Below are positions 51,252 through 58,155 of a DNA stretch of 58,155 nucleotides, one piece after another (the first letter of the stretch is position 1; each line of letters begins with the position of its first letter). The notes under the pieces are model-generated. The model did no database searches and was not told where the DNA came from. It worked only from the letters and a program-made list of their open reading frames with translations. Made by a program: the position numbers and the translations under genes. Origin of the DNA: Alkalihalobacillus sp. YIM B00296 (GTDB lineage Bacteria > Bacillota > Bacilli > Bacillales > Fictibacillaceae); assembly GCF_020179385.1 (NCBI RefSeq), contig NZ_JAIBLJ010000020.1:10952-69106 (forward strand), written 5' to 3'.

Positions 51252-51632
51252 TTTCCGTTTCTCCCTTCAAGAAAACTATATCTTTATCGTAACCACTCTC
51301 CTCTCTTTTCATTAAAAATGTGTCGACCGAAAATACGCGACACTTCTACGGGATAAGGGAGACAGAGGGGACCCCGTAGCGAAAAGGCTTGCGGATCGCC
51401 TAAGCGTAAAAATAAGAAAAACCCACGAAGGAAAAATGAAATTTCCCCGCAGATTTTCTTAGTCTTTTTTGAAACAAATGGTGCCGTAAACGAACTTTAG
51501 TGGACTTCTGCTCCGTTAAGCTGATTTACAAAGGAATTCAGGGAAATAGGGTCTCTGGTTTCTACTATTTTTGTAATTCATCGGACTTTTGAGTAAATAA
51601 GGTCTCCTCTGTCCGATAAGTGGTATAAACAT
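51252..51632. other. intergenic region with degenerate Bacillus-type repeat
   Basis: About 380 bp between yugN and pgi. 51325-51440 starts GCGACACTTCTACGGGATAA and resembles, in decayed form, the repeat at 14808-14945. Near 51579-51620, ATCGGAC and GTCCGAT form 7-bp arms around a 30-nt loop that could end pgi transcription, though without a U-tract. No gene. Confidence 0.5.
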
Positions 51633-52985
51633 TTATTTCAATCGACGTTCCAATTCTTCCTTCAAGTCATCAAATCCTGGTTTCCCAAGCAACGCGAACA
51701 TGTTTTTCTTATAGGCTTCGACACCTGGTTGATCGAACGGATTCACACCTAACAGGTATCCGCTGACCGCACACGCCTTTTCGAAAAAATAAACCAAATA
51801 ACCGAAGTGGTATGCGTTGAGTTCAGGTATGTTCACGACAAGGTTAGGCACTCCGCCATCTGTATGGGCAAGCAAAGTTCCTTCGTATGCTTTCGTATTG
51901 ACGAAATCCATCGTTTTGCCAGCCAAATAATTGAGTTTATCAAGATTCCCTTCGTCCTCTTCGATTGTCACTTCTTTTTTAGGTTTTTCTACGTTCAATA
52001 TCGTTTCAAATAAATCACGGCGTCCTTCTTGTACGTACTGACCGAGTGAATGAAGGTCTGTTGAAAAGTCAGCTGCCGCTGGGAATATCCCTTTGTAGTC
52101 CTTCCCTTCACTTTCACCATAGAGCTGTTTCCACCACTCGGCTACATAATGAAGGGCAGGCTCATAATTGACCATCAATTCAGTCGTTTTTCCTTTGTTG
52201 TAAAGGGCATTACGGACAGCAGCATACTGATAAGACTCATTTTCGGCCAAGTTCGGATTGTCATATGTGTTCCGGGCATCTGCAGCACCTTCCATCATCT
52301 CCTCAATATTGATTCCAGTAGCTGCAATCGGAAGGAGGCCAACTGCGGTCAATACCGAATAACGTCCACCGATATCGTCAGGAATGATGAAGGTTTCATA
52401 GCCTTCTTGATCAGCGAGGGTTTTCAGGGCCCCTTTCTCGCGATCGGTTGTAGCATAAATACGCTTCCGTGCTTCCTCTTTCCCATACTTCTCCTCTAAA
52501 AAACTGCGGAAAATACGGAAGGCGATCGCTGGTTCTGTCGTTGTTCCAGACTTCGAGATGACATTGATCGAAACATCTTTGTCTTTCAACACATCAAAAA
52601 GATCCTGAACATACGTAGAACTGATATGATGCCCGACAAAAATGACCTGCGGCGTATTACGCTCTTCTTGATTCAACATGTTGTAGAACGAATGGTTCAG
52701 CATTTCGATAGCTGCTCTTGCCCCGAGATACGATCCACCGATACCGATGACGAGAAGGACTTGTGAATCGGACTTGATTTTTTCAGCTGCTTTTTGGATT
52801 CGGGAAAACTCTTCTCGATCGTAATTTTCCGGTAGGTCGATCCAGCCAAGAAAATCGTTTCCGGCCCCTGTTCCGCTATGTAGTGCTTCGTGTACTGTTT
52901 TCACTTGATCTGTTAGATGGTCAATTTCATGTTGACCGATGAATGACAATGCTTTTGTATAATCAAAACGAATTGTAGATGTCAT
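51633..52985 (-). CDS. pgi: glucose-6-phosphate isomerase
   Basis: 450 residues from ATG 52985 (GAGGGGT upstream), matching the usual length of bacillar Pgi; an upstream in-frame extension has no ribosome site. Signature segments: [36 protein letters not shown] (sugar-phosphate binding), [19 protein letters not shown] and the catalytic Glu/His region with [20 protein letters not shown] in the C-terminal half. It interconverts glucose-6-phosphate and fructose-6-phosphate in glycolysis and gluconeogenesis. Its position next to yugN, with yugO beyond, is syntenic with B. subtilis. Confidence 0.97.
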   Translation of the reverse strand: MTSTIRFDYTKALSFIGQHEIDHLTDQVKTVHEALHSGTGAGNDFLGWIDLPENYDREEFSRIQKAAEKIKSDSQVLLVIGIGGSYLGARAAIEMLNHSFYNMLNQEERNTPQVIFVGHHISSTYVQDLFDVLKDKDVSINVISKSGTTTEPAIAFRIFRSFLEEKYGKEEARKRIYATTDREKGALKTLADQEGYETFIIPDDIGGRYSVLTAVGLLPIAATGINIEEMMEGAADARNTYDNPNLAENESYQYAAVRNALYNKGKTTELMVNYEPALHYVAEWWKQLYGESEGKDYKGIFPAAADFSTDLHSLGQYVQEGRRDLFETILNVEKPKKEVTIEEDEGNLDKLNYLAGKTMDFVNTKAYEGTLLAHTDGGVPNLVVNIPELNAYHFGYLVYFFEKACAVSGYLLGVNPFDQPGVEAYKKNMFALLGKPGFDDLKEELERRLK

Positions 52986-53090
52986 ATTACCCCTCCATCT
53001 TCTATTACTGCTATCATAGATCACTTTATCGGAATAAAAAATCGAAAGCAACCACTTCCCTTAATGTAAACGATTACACACTCAATTATT

Positions 53091-54290
53091 TCATGCTTTT
53101 AATTTTGGCAGGAAAATAACAACGATCAGGAGTAAAAAACTGGTGCTTATGATCCCGGTCCAGGCGAAGTGATCCCAAAGTTTCCCGACTGCTGTACTCC
53201 CGATTGCCACGCCTACATAGTAATTGATCAGGTAAAAGCTTGATGCACCGCTTTTATGATGTGTGGCTGTCCTGCTGACAAGGGCCGCAGCCATCGAATG
53301 GGCGATGAAAAACCCTGTACAGATCATACCGAGTCCTATCAGGATGAGCGGAGTATATTGAATTGCTGTCAGCCATGTTCCGATCGCCAATAAGCTGAGC
53401 CCACCGAACATAACCCTTGAAAGGCCGACTGTAGGCGAAATCCGGCCAGCCAATGGAGGGGCTAGAACACCTAGAGCATAGGCAAAGTAAGTGAATGAAA
53501 TCATTTTCAAAGTCCAGTTGAAAGGTTCGCTATGTAAATAGAACGGCAGGTAGGTCCAGATGGCAGTGAACATCGTTTGCAGAAAAAGCCCCATGATGAA
53601 CAGGGGAATGAGACGTGTATCCGTCAAATGAACAAACATACCTCTTAGATCTGAAACGAGGGAAGCTGATTTTTTCTTGAATAGGCGCTCTTCTGGCAAT
53701 AAAAAGAGAAAGAGCAGGATGACGATGACTCCGAAACCGGATAAGCTCAGAAGTGTCGTCTGCCAGCTGAAAAGGTCTGTGAAATAACCCGCAAAAACCC
53801 GACCGCCCATTCCTCCGAGTGCATTGCTTGCAATATAAAAAGTCATCGCTAGGCTCAAGTGTTGTTTATCGATTTCGTCCCCTAAGTAACCCATCGCTGC
53901 CGCTGGAATTCCTGCAATGAAAAACCCTTGCAAAAACCTCAAAGCGACGATGAGTGAAAAGCTTTCTGCAAAGGGCATTGCAAATAAAGTAGCGACTGTT
54001 ATGATGAGCGATAGGTTCATGATTGTCCTGCGGCCATATCGGTCAGCCAACAAGCCGAGCACAAAGAGTCCGATGATCATCGTAATGACTGAGGATGATA
54101 CCAACAGACTGGAGTACGTCGGGGTTATATCGAATTCTTCGACAAACACAGGGAGCAATGGTTGGAAGATATATAAAGTCGAGAAGATAAGTAAGGACGC
54201 CACTGCAAGGGCAAGTATGATACGCCAGAACGTTGGACTATGCTTCGTATATGGGAGTGCTTTTTCATATTTAACATCCATAGTTTTCAT
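53091..54290 (-). CDS. MFS transporter, YnfM/YybF-like
   Basis: About 396-399 residues, starting at ATG 54290 or 54281 (MDVKYEKALPY); AAAGGATG serves as ribosome site and favours the second. Twelve spans are visible, with the MFS motif GLLADRYGRRTIMNL between TM2 and TM3 and RFLQGFFIAGIPAAAMGYLG in TM4. The longer upstream frame reads through a tandem DNA repeat and is not real. Members of this branch are drug or arabinose/sugar effluxers; the substrate is unknown. It lies downstream of the DASS transporter gene, with terminator and repeat between. Confidence 0.85.
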   Translation of the reverse strand: MKTMDVKYEKALPYTKHSPTFWRIILALAVASLLIFSTLYIFQPLLPVFVEEFDITPTYSSLLVSSSVITMIIGLFVLGLLADRYGRRTIMNLSLIITVATLFAMPFAESFSLIVALRFLQGFFIAGIPAAAMGYLGDEIDKQHLSLAMTFYIASNALGGMGGRVFAGYFTDLFSWQTTLLSLSGFGVIVILLFLFLLPEERLFKKKSASLVSDLRGMFVHLTDTRLIPLFIMGLFLQTMFTAIWTYLPFYLHSEPFNWTLKMISFTYFAYALGVLAPPLAGRISPTVGLSRVMFGGLSLLAIGTWLTAIQYTPLILIGLGMICTGFFIAHSMAAALVSRTATHHKSGASSFYLINYYVGVAIGSTAVGKLWDHFAWTGIISTSFLLLIVVIFLPKLKA

Positions 54291-54313
54291 CCTTTTGTAT
54301 TCCGAGTTGAAGG

Positions 54314-54417
54314 TTAACGGCGGAAAACTAATTTTAACGACGAAATTTCGAAGTTTAACGCCAAAAATCAATGGTTTAACGACGAAAATTTGATATTTAT
54401 CGACGAAACGACAAAAA
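54314..54417. repeat. five imperfect 21-bp tandem repeats (TTAACGACGAAAA)
   Basis: Copies of TTAACGRCGAAAA-like sequence start at 54314, 54334, 54355, 54376 and 54397, i.e. at 20, 21, 21 and 21 bp steps. They occupy the interval between the DASS terminator and the MFS start. A period of two helical turns would put every copy on the same face of the DNA. Whether this is a regulatory array or a degenerate repeat is unknown. Confidence 0.7.
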
Positions 54418-54434
54418 CCTACAAAAAGATAAAA

Positions 54435-54470
54435 AGAAAAAAGGCGTAGGAATCCTTTCCTCTCGCCTTT
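54435..54470 (-). terminator. terminator of the DASS transporter gene
   Basis: On the minus strand AAAGGCG (54464-54470) and CGCCTTT (54440-54446) pair and are followed by TTTTCTTTTT. Confidence 0.85.
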
Positions 54471-54477
54471 CAAATCC

Positions 54478-56130
54478 TTATTTCTTGAATGTGTCCGGGA
54501 AACTGGTGATGTCAATTCCCCAAACGGCTGGTAGATATAAATAGATCGCTATTGTTATGATGACGACGGATAGTAGATTCAGCCACAATCCTGCTCGCGC
54601 CATATCCGGGATGCGCAGATATCCTGAACCGAACACGACTGCGTTCGGAGGTGTCGCAACAGGCAGCATGAACGCACAGCTTGCCGCTAATCCTGCAGCA
54701 ATCATCAATGCATACGGGTGAACGGATACAGCTGCTCCAAGTGATGCCATGATCGGGAACATCATGGTTGCTGTTGCAGTATTTGATGTGATCTCCGTCA
54801 AGAAGATGACCATAGCTGTCACAATTGCAATGATCAGAATCAGATTGACTCCTTCAAGTACGGCCAATTGAGTACCAAACCACTTTGCAAGCCCAGACTC
54901 CTGAAAGCCGGCTGCAATTGCAAGGCCCCCTCCGAATAAGAGCAGAATGCCCCAAGGCACTCCTTTAGCCGTTTCCCAATCGAGGAGAAATGCCCCCTTT
55001 TTCGTAGCTGATGGAATCATGAATAACACAATGGCTGCAGTCATCACAATATTTGTATCAGTGATGTTTTCATTCAGGTTAACTAAAACGAACGACCTCG
55101 AGATCCAAGCAAGTGCGGTCAATGTGAAAACAGTCAAGACGATCTTCTCTTCAGGTCCCATCATACCGAGTGACCTTTTTTCCTTCTGAATCACTTCTCT
55201 TCCCCCAGGAAGTTCACGGATTTTCATCGGGAATGCGAATTTAACAAGGTAATACCAGGTAATGGCCATCATAATAATGACAATCGGTACACCGAACATC
55301 ATCCATAAAGCAAAGGAAATTTCGATTCCGTAAGTGTTTTGGACGACCCCTGCAAAAATGGTATTCGGAGGTGTCCCGATCAAAGTTGCAAGCCCACCGA
55401 TTGAAGCAGAGTAGGCAATTCCAAGCATGATCGCTTTTCCGAAATTGAAATTTTTCACATCCGTATTTTCATGTCCTTCCCTTTTCAACTGTTCAGATAC
55501 TTGATAGATGACGGCTATGCCGATCGGAACCATCATCATGGCAGTAGCAGTGTTTGAAATCCACATGGAAAGGAAACCAGTTGCAACCATGAATCCGAGG
55601 ATAATTCGTTCTGTACTCGTACCGATTGCAGATATGATAAAGAGGGCAATACGTTTATGGAGATTCCATTTTTGCATCGTCAAAGCAATCAGGAATCCAC
55701 CCAAGAATAGGAAAATCGTGTTATCACCATATGACGAGGCAGTGATATCCCCGCTCAATCCACCGGTAAGCGGGAAGAGAATCAACGGCAGTAAAGATGT
55801 GGCGGGTATCGGAATCGCCTCTGTAATCCACCAGGTTGCAATCCATATCGTACTTGCCAAAATCGCCAATCCTGCAGATGAAAGTCCTTCGGGCCGGAAA
55901 AACAGGAGTGTGGCCATAAAAAGCAATGGACCCAAAATCAGACCGATTCCTTTCCGCCTGCCGTATGCAGGTCCTGGACCAGATCCAGATGAACGTGCAG
56001 TATGATTATTCGTGTTTGATTGAGTGTTGGATGACGATCCATTTTGTGTTGAAGAAAGTTTCAATAATTCCTTTGCTTGATCGTGCCAGTTCCATAACGT
56101 TGTCCAAATAATACGTATTGATTGTTGCAT
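54478..56130 (-). CDS. DASS (SLC13) sodium/dicarboxylate symporter
   Basis: About 550 residues from ATG 56130 (GGAGGGG upstream). The first 50 residues are a hydrophilic, Ser/Asn-rich cytoplasmic tail; then about eleven spans. DASS hallmarks: SMWISNTATAMMMVPIGIAV (first SNT motif) and FLTEITSNTATATMMFPI (second SNT motif), ATPPNAVVFGSG and STIWIATWWITEAIPIPATSLLP. The SNT motifs coordinate Na+ and carboxylate. Substrate is probably succinate, malate or another dicarboxylate, as for SdcS. Monocistronic with its own terminator. Confidence 0.9.
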   Translation of the reverse strand: MQQSIRIIWTTLWNWHDQAKELLKLSSTQNGSSSNTQSNTNNHTARSSGSGPGPAYGRRKGIGLILGPLLFMATLLFFRPEGLSSAGLAILASTIWIATWWITEAIPIPATSLLPLILFPLTGGLSGDITASSYGDNTIFLFLGGFLIALTMQKWNLHKRIALFIISAIGTSTERIILGFMVATGFLSMWISNTATAMMMVPIGIAVIYQVSEQLKREGHENTDVKNFNFGKAIMLGIAYSASIGGLATLIGTPPNTIFAGVVQNTYGIEISFALWMMFGVPIVIIMMAITWYYLVKFAFPMKIRELPGGREVIQKEKRSLGMMGPEEKIVLTVFTLTALAWISRSFVLVNLNENITDTNIVMTAAIVLFMIPSATKKGAFLLDWETAKGVPWGILLLFGGGLAIAAGFQESGLAKWFGTQLAVLEGVNLILIIAIVTAMVIFLTEITSNTATATMMFPIMASLGAAVSVHPYALMIAAGLAASCAFMLPVATPPNAVVFGSGYLRIPDMARAGLWLNLLSVVIITIAIYLYLPAVWGIDITSFPDTFKK

Positions 56131-56235
56131 CAATTCCCCTCCTGTCCCTTCATTCCTTTTTCACTTTCCCTTTACTAATGATGATAAAACGCTTTCATTA
56201 TAATTTAAAGGAAGACTCTTGTATTTCAATGAACT

Positions 56236-56294
56236 AAAAGAGGATGACCCTGATTGCCCCTCCTTTAATGGAATTGCATCGGGTCATCTCTTTA
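56236..56294. terminator. terminator after iron alcohol dehydrogenase
   Basis: AAAGAGGATGACCC (about 56237-56250) can pair with GGGTCATCTCTTT (56281-56293) with one bulge; long loop. A/T runs flank both sides. Confidence 0.65.
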
Positions 56295-56298
56295 TTTC

Positions 56299-57465
56299 TT
56301 ACAATGACATTTCTAAGATTTTCTCTACATCCTCTTTATTTTGCGGTCTGAAATTCCCGAACTCGCCTCGTGCCATTGCCCGATCTGCCATCAGGTCCAT
56401 TTTCGAGTCATCAATATCGTAGTCCGCTAAGCGTGCCGGTGCACCAAGAGAGACCCAAAAATCTTGAATATGATCAATAGCCACCAGTGCAAGTTCGCGA
56501 TCTGACTGATCAGATGGATCTACATGGAATACACGTACAGCCAATTGTTTCAATTTACGCTCTGCCTCATCGATATTATGTTTCATCCAATTCGGGAACA
56601 AAATTGCTAAACCGCCTGCATGCGGGATATCGTATACAGCTGAAACAGCGTGCTCAATATTGTGAGTAGCCCAGTCACCGCGGGCACCCATCTGTAAAAT
56701 ACCGTTCAACGCCATCGTACCGCTGTATAAAATCGTTTCACGATGCTCATAGTTTTCAAGATCATCAAGTAGTTTTGGTGCCGTTTCAATCACCGTCAGC
56801 AAGATCGCTTCAGCCATCCGCTCTTGAAGCTTCGTATTCGTAGCCGGATGGAAATAAGACTCCAGCACGTGAGACATCATGTCGACAATACCATAAATCG
56901 TCTGGTCCCGCGGAACGGTTATTGTATTGACGGGATCAAGGATTGAGAATTTAGGGAAGTTCAACGGGCTTCCCCATCCATATTTCTCATTCGTTTCCCA
57001 ATTGGTGATGACAGAACCAGAATTCATTTCAGACCCTGTAGCAGCTAATGTCAAAATAGTACCGAATGGAAGCGTATCTTTCACTTCAGCTTTTTTGGTG
57101 ATGAGGTCCCAAACATCTCCATCGTATTTTGCTCCAGCGGCGATGGCTTTCGTGCAATCAATGACACTTCCTCCACCCACTGCCAGCAAGAAGTCAACAT
57201 TATTTTCATGGACAAGCTCAACCCCTCTGCGTACAGTGGTTAATCTAGGGTTCGGTTCAACTCCGGATAATTCAGAAACCTGGACTCCAATTGTTGACAA
57301 CCGTTCCATGACCTGGTCGTACAATCCATTTCTTTTAATACTTCCTCCACCGTAAACGACCATTACATTTTTACCATATTGAGGGATCTCTCCCGCGAGT
57401 GCCTCTACTTGGCCTTTACCAAAGATCAACTTGGTTGGATTTCGAAATTCAAAGGATTCCATCAT
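56299..57465 (-). CDS. iron-containing alcohol dehydrogenase (YugJ/YugK, butanol dehydrogenase-like)
   Basis: A 388-residue group III dehydrogenase: [17 protein letters not shown] (NAD region), [19 protein letters not shown] (about 94-112), [16 protein letters not shown], and the metal ligands in the [16 protein letters not shown] and [10 protein letters not shown] segments. It reduces aldehydes to alcohols with NADH/NADPH. Two such genes (yugJ, yugK) flank pgi in B. subtilis, so synteny is partly preserved with the MFS and DASS genes inserted between. Start: the second of two ATGs after GGAGGAG is equally likely. Confidence 0.9.
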   Translation of the reverse strand: MMESFEFRNPTKLIFGKGQVEALAGEIPQYGKNVMVVYGGGSIKRNGLYDQVMERLSTIGVQVSELSGVEPNPRLTTVRRGVELVHENNVDFLLAVGGGSVIDCTKAIAAGAKYDGDVWDLITKKAEVKDTLPFGTILTLAATGSEMNSGSVITNWETNEKYGWGSPLNFPKFSILDPVNTITVPRDQTIYGIVDMMSHVLESYFHPATNTKLQERMAEAILLTVIETAPKLLDDLENYEHRETILYSGTMALNGILQMGARGDWATHNIEHAVSAVYDIPHAGGLAILFPNWMKHNIDEAERKLKQLAVRVFHVDPSDQSDRELALVAIDHIQDFWVSLGAPARLADYDIDDSKMDLMADRAMARGEFGNFRPQNKEDVEKILEMSL

Positions 57466-57660
57466 ACTCCTCCTCTTTATTTTTATTTCTTCAGGATTTT
57501 GGTATCGACATTCATCTTTCGTAAGTACGTTAATATTATCCCGAATTCAATCCATTTAAGTAAAGTAATCTGTTTCACGCAAGAAAATGTATAAAGAACG
57601 ACCATATTTTCCAAAATAAGAAAGAAGTAAATTTTTCCACATTGAAGGAGGTATATCGCA

Positions 57661-57891
57661 ATGAATGGGCTTCAACGTACAGCGTTAGCATTAGTGATTA
57701 TTGGTGCCATCAACTGGGGACTTATAGGCTTTTTCCAATTCGACTTAGTGGCAGCGATATTTGGCGGACAAGATTCTGCGCTTTCACGCATCGTTTATGG
57801 CTTGGTCGGACTCAGTGGGTTGTATTGCCTCACCTTGTTGTTCAGGCCTTCTGAAGAGTTTGAACGCGAGAACAGAACTGAAATGACATAA
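57661..57891 (+). CDS. yuzA: DUF378 membrane protein (YuzA-like)
   Basis: A 76-residue protein with two spans (TALALVIIGAINWGLIGFF and IVYGLVGLSGLYCLTLLF) and the DUF378 signature INWGLIGFFQFDLVAAIFGG. Strong ribosome site GAAGGAGG. Function of the family is unknown; a yuzA gene is found near yugI/yugJ in B. subtilis, which fits the neighbouring dehydrogenase. Confidence 0.87.
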   Translation: MNGLQRTALALVIIGAINWGLIGFFQFDLVAAIFGGQDSALSRIVYGLVGLSGLYCLTLLFRPSEEFERENRTEMT

Positions 57892-57969
57892 AGAAAACTC
57901 TGGTTTTGCCAAGCATTAGCGAAGGCTGAGCCATAGTTGCAGTTATACTGAAGAAAGTATTTATGGGTA

Positions 57970-58085
57970 AGAAAAGCGGAAACGCCCTGATGAACCACGA
58001 AGGTCACTGGAAGTCCGACGAGGAGGCTGTTACCGCCACAGGAGGGCTGAAACGATCCAAGTGGCTGGGCTTCTGGAGCTAGATA
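57970..58085. repeat. Bacillus-type intergenic repeat (GAGGAGGCTGTTACCGCCAC family)
   Basis: A GC-rich, foldable stretch containing AAGCGGAAACGCCCTGATGA, ACGAGGAGGCTGTTACCGCC and GGCTGGGCTTCTGGAGCTAG, a pattern I remember as a repeated noncoding unit in bacilli. It lies between yuzA and the group II intron end; the intron seems to have inserted just beyond it. Confidence 0.6.
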
Positions 58086-58115
58086 AGGTTACAATCCTGA
58101 ATTACACACATGATA

Positions 58116-58155
58116 ATCGAGTAGGAGGGGGTGACTAACCCCCGACCTCTCACAC
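58116..58155 (-). mobile_element. group II intron 3' end (domain VI), cut by window edge
   Basis: The minus strand reads GAGAGG, UC, GGGGG, loop UUAGUCA, CCCCC, U, CCU, A, CUC, then GAU at the end. This is a domain VI helix with a bulged A (58122) seven nucleotides from the 3' terminus, the branch-point geometry of group II introns; the preceding GTGTG is the usual link to domain V, which lies outside the window. The 3' splice boundary is therefore at 58115/58116. It is probably a bacterial IIC-like intron; the body and any reverse transcriptase are off the window. Confidence 0.8.

Noticed and set aside
53091-54515. N-terminal extension of the MFS protein to 54515
   Set aside because: The extension translates the 21-bp tandem repeats and a terminator; the true start has a ribosome site at 54281-54290.

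Overview
The window looks like chromosomal DNA of a low-GC, spore-forming Bacillaceae bacterium. Evidence: strong GGAGG-type ribosome binding sites, TTG/GTG starts, a Rap phosphatase gene, an ECF sigma/anti-sigma pair, a YhgE/Pip protein, and a yugN-yugO/pgi/iron-alcohol-dehydrogenase/yuzA neighbourhood that recalls the Bacillus subtilis yug region. Both window edges lie in group II intron sequence (an intron-like 5' half at 1-425; a branch-point domain VI at 58116-58155), so the window may be one contig broken at repeated introns. There is no plasmid or phage backbone.

Layout. 0.6-3.2 kb: NitT/TauT-type ABC importer. 3.4-5.7 kb: endonuclease IV, a VTT membrane protein and three small proteins. 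5.8-8.2 kb: marR-methyltransferase and merR-SDR pairs, three of these four genes disrupted. 8.4-9.7 kb: orphan IucD-type N-hydroxylase. 9.8-22 kb: a complete reductive pyrimidine catabolic locus (uracil to dihydrouracil by PreT/PreA, to N-carbamoyl-beta-alanine by HydA, to beta-alanine by a ureidopropionase, to malonate semialdehyde by an aminotransferase, to acetyl-CoA by a CoA-acylating dehydrogenase) with an NCS1 permease, a PucR regulator and two small unknown genes. 22.5-27 kb: YdcZ-type membrane protein, ECF sigma/anti-sigma, YhgE behind a TetR/FadR-like palindrome. 27.1-27.9 kb: a broken sugar-binding protein fragment and a 48-codon gene.

28.0-29.6 kb holds the most striking locus: a rap gene followed by an exported precursor carrying nine tandem copies of AHDGIIKDS, i.e. 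a Rap-Phr type quorum-sensing pair in which the pheromone appears to be encoded in multiple copies in one precursor.

30.1-46.3 kb is bounded by two 52-bp near-identical direct repeats, the right one directly abutting a tRNA-Ala(GGC) gene, and behaves like a genomic island. It carries an AraC-type membrane regulator, M20 amidohydrolase, a full oligopeptide-type ABC importer, an N-formylglutamate amidohydrolase-like protein, gamma-glutamyltransferase and a secreted Ntn-hydrolase (split by two frameshifts): together a plausible acyl- or gamma-glutamyl-peptide utilisation system. A MITE-like element sits inside the operon.

46.4-58.1 kb: decayed glutamate-synthase-like and pyruvate-oxidase genes, ChbG-type deacetylase, YggT, K+ channel YugO, YugN, Pgi, an MFS exporter behind a 21-bp-period repeat, a DASS carboxylate transporter, an iron alcohol dehydrogenase and YuzA. 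Several genes carry single-base frameshifts, often in homopolymers; these could be sequencing errors or genuine decay, and this cannot be settled from the sequence alone.
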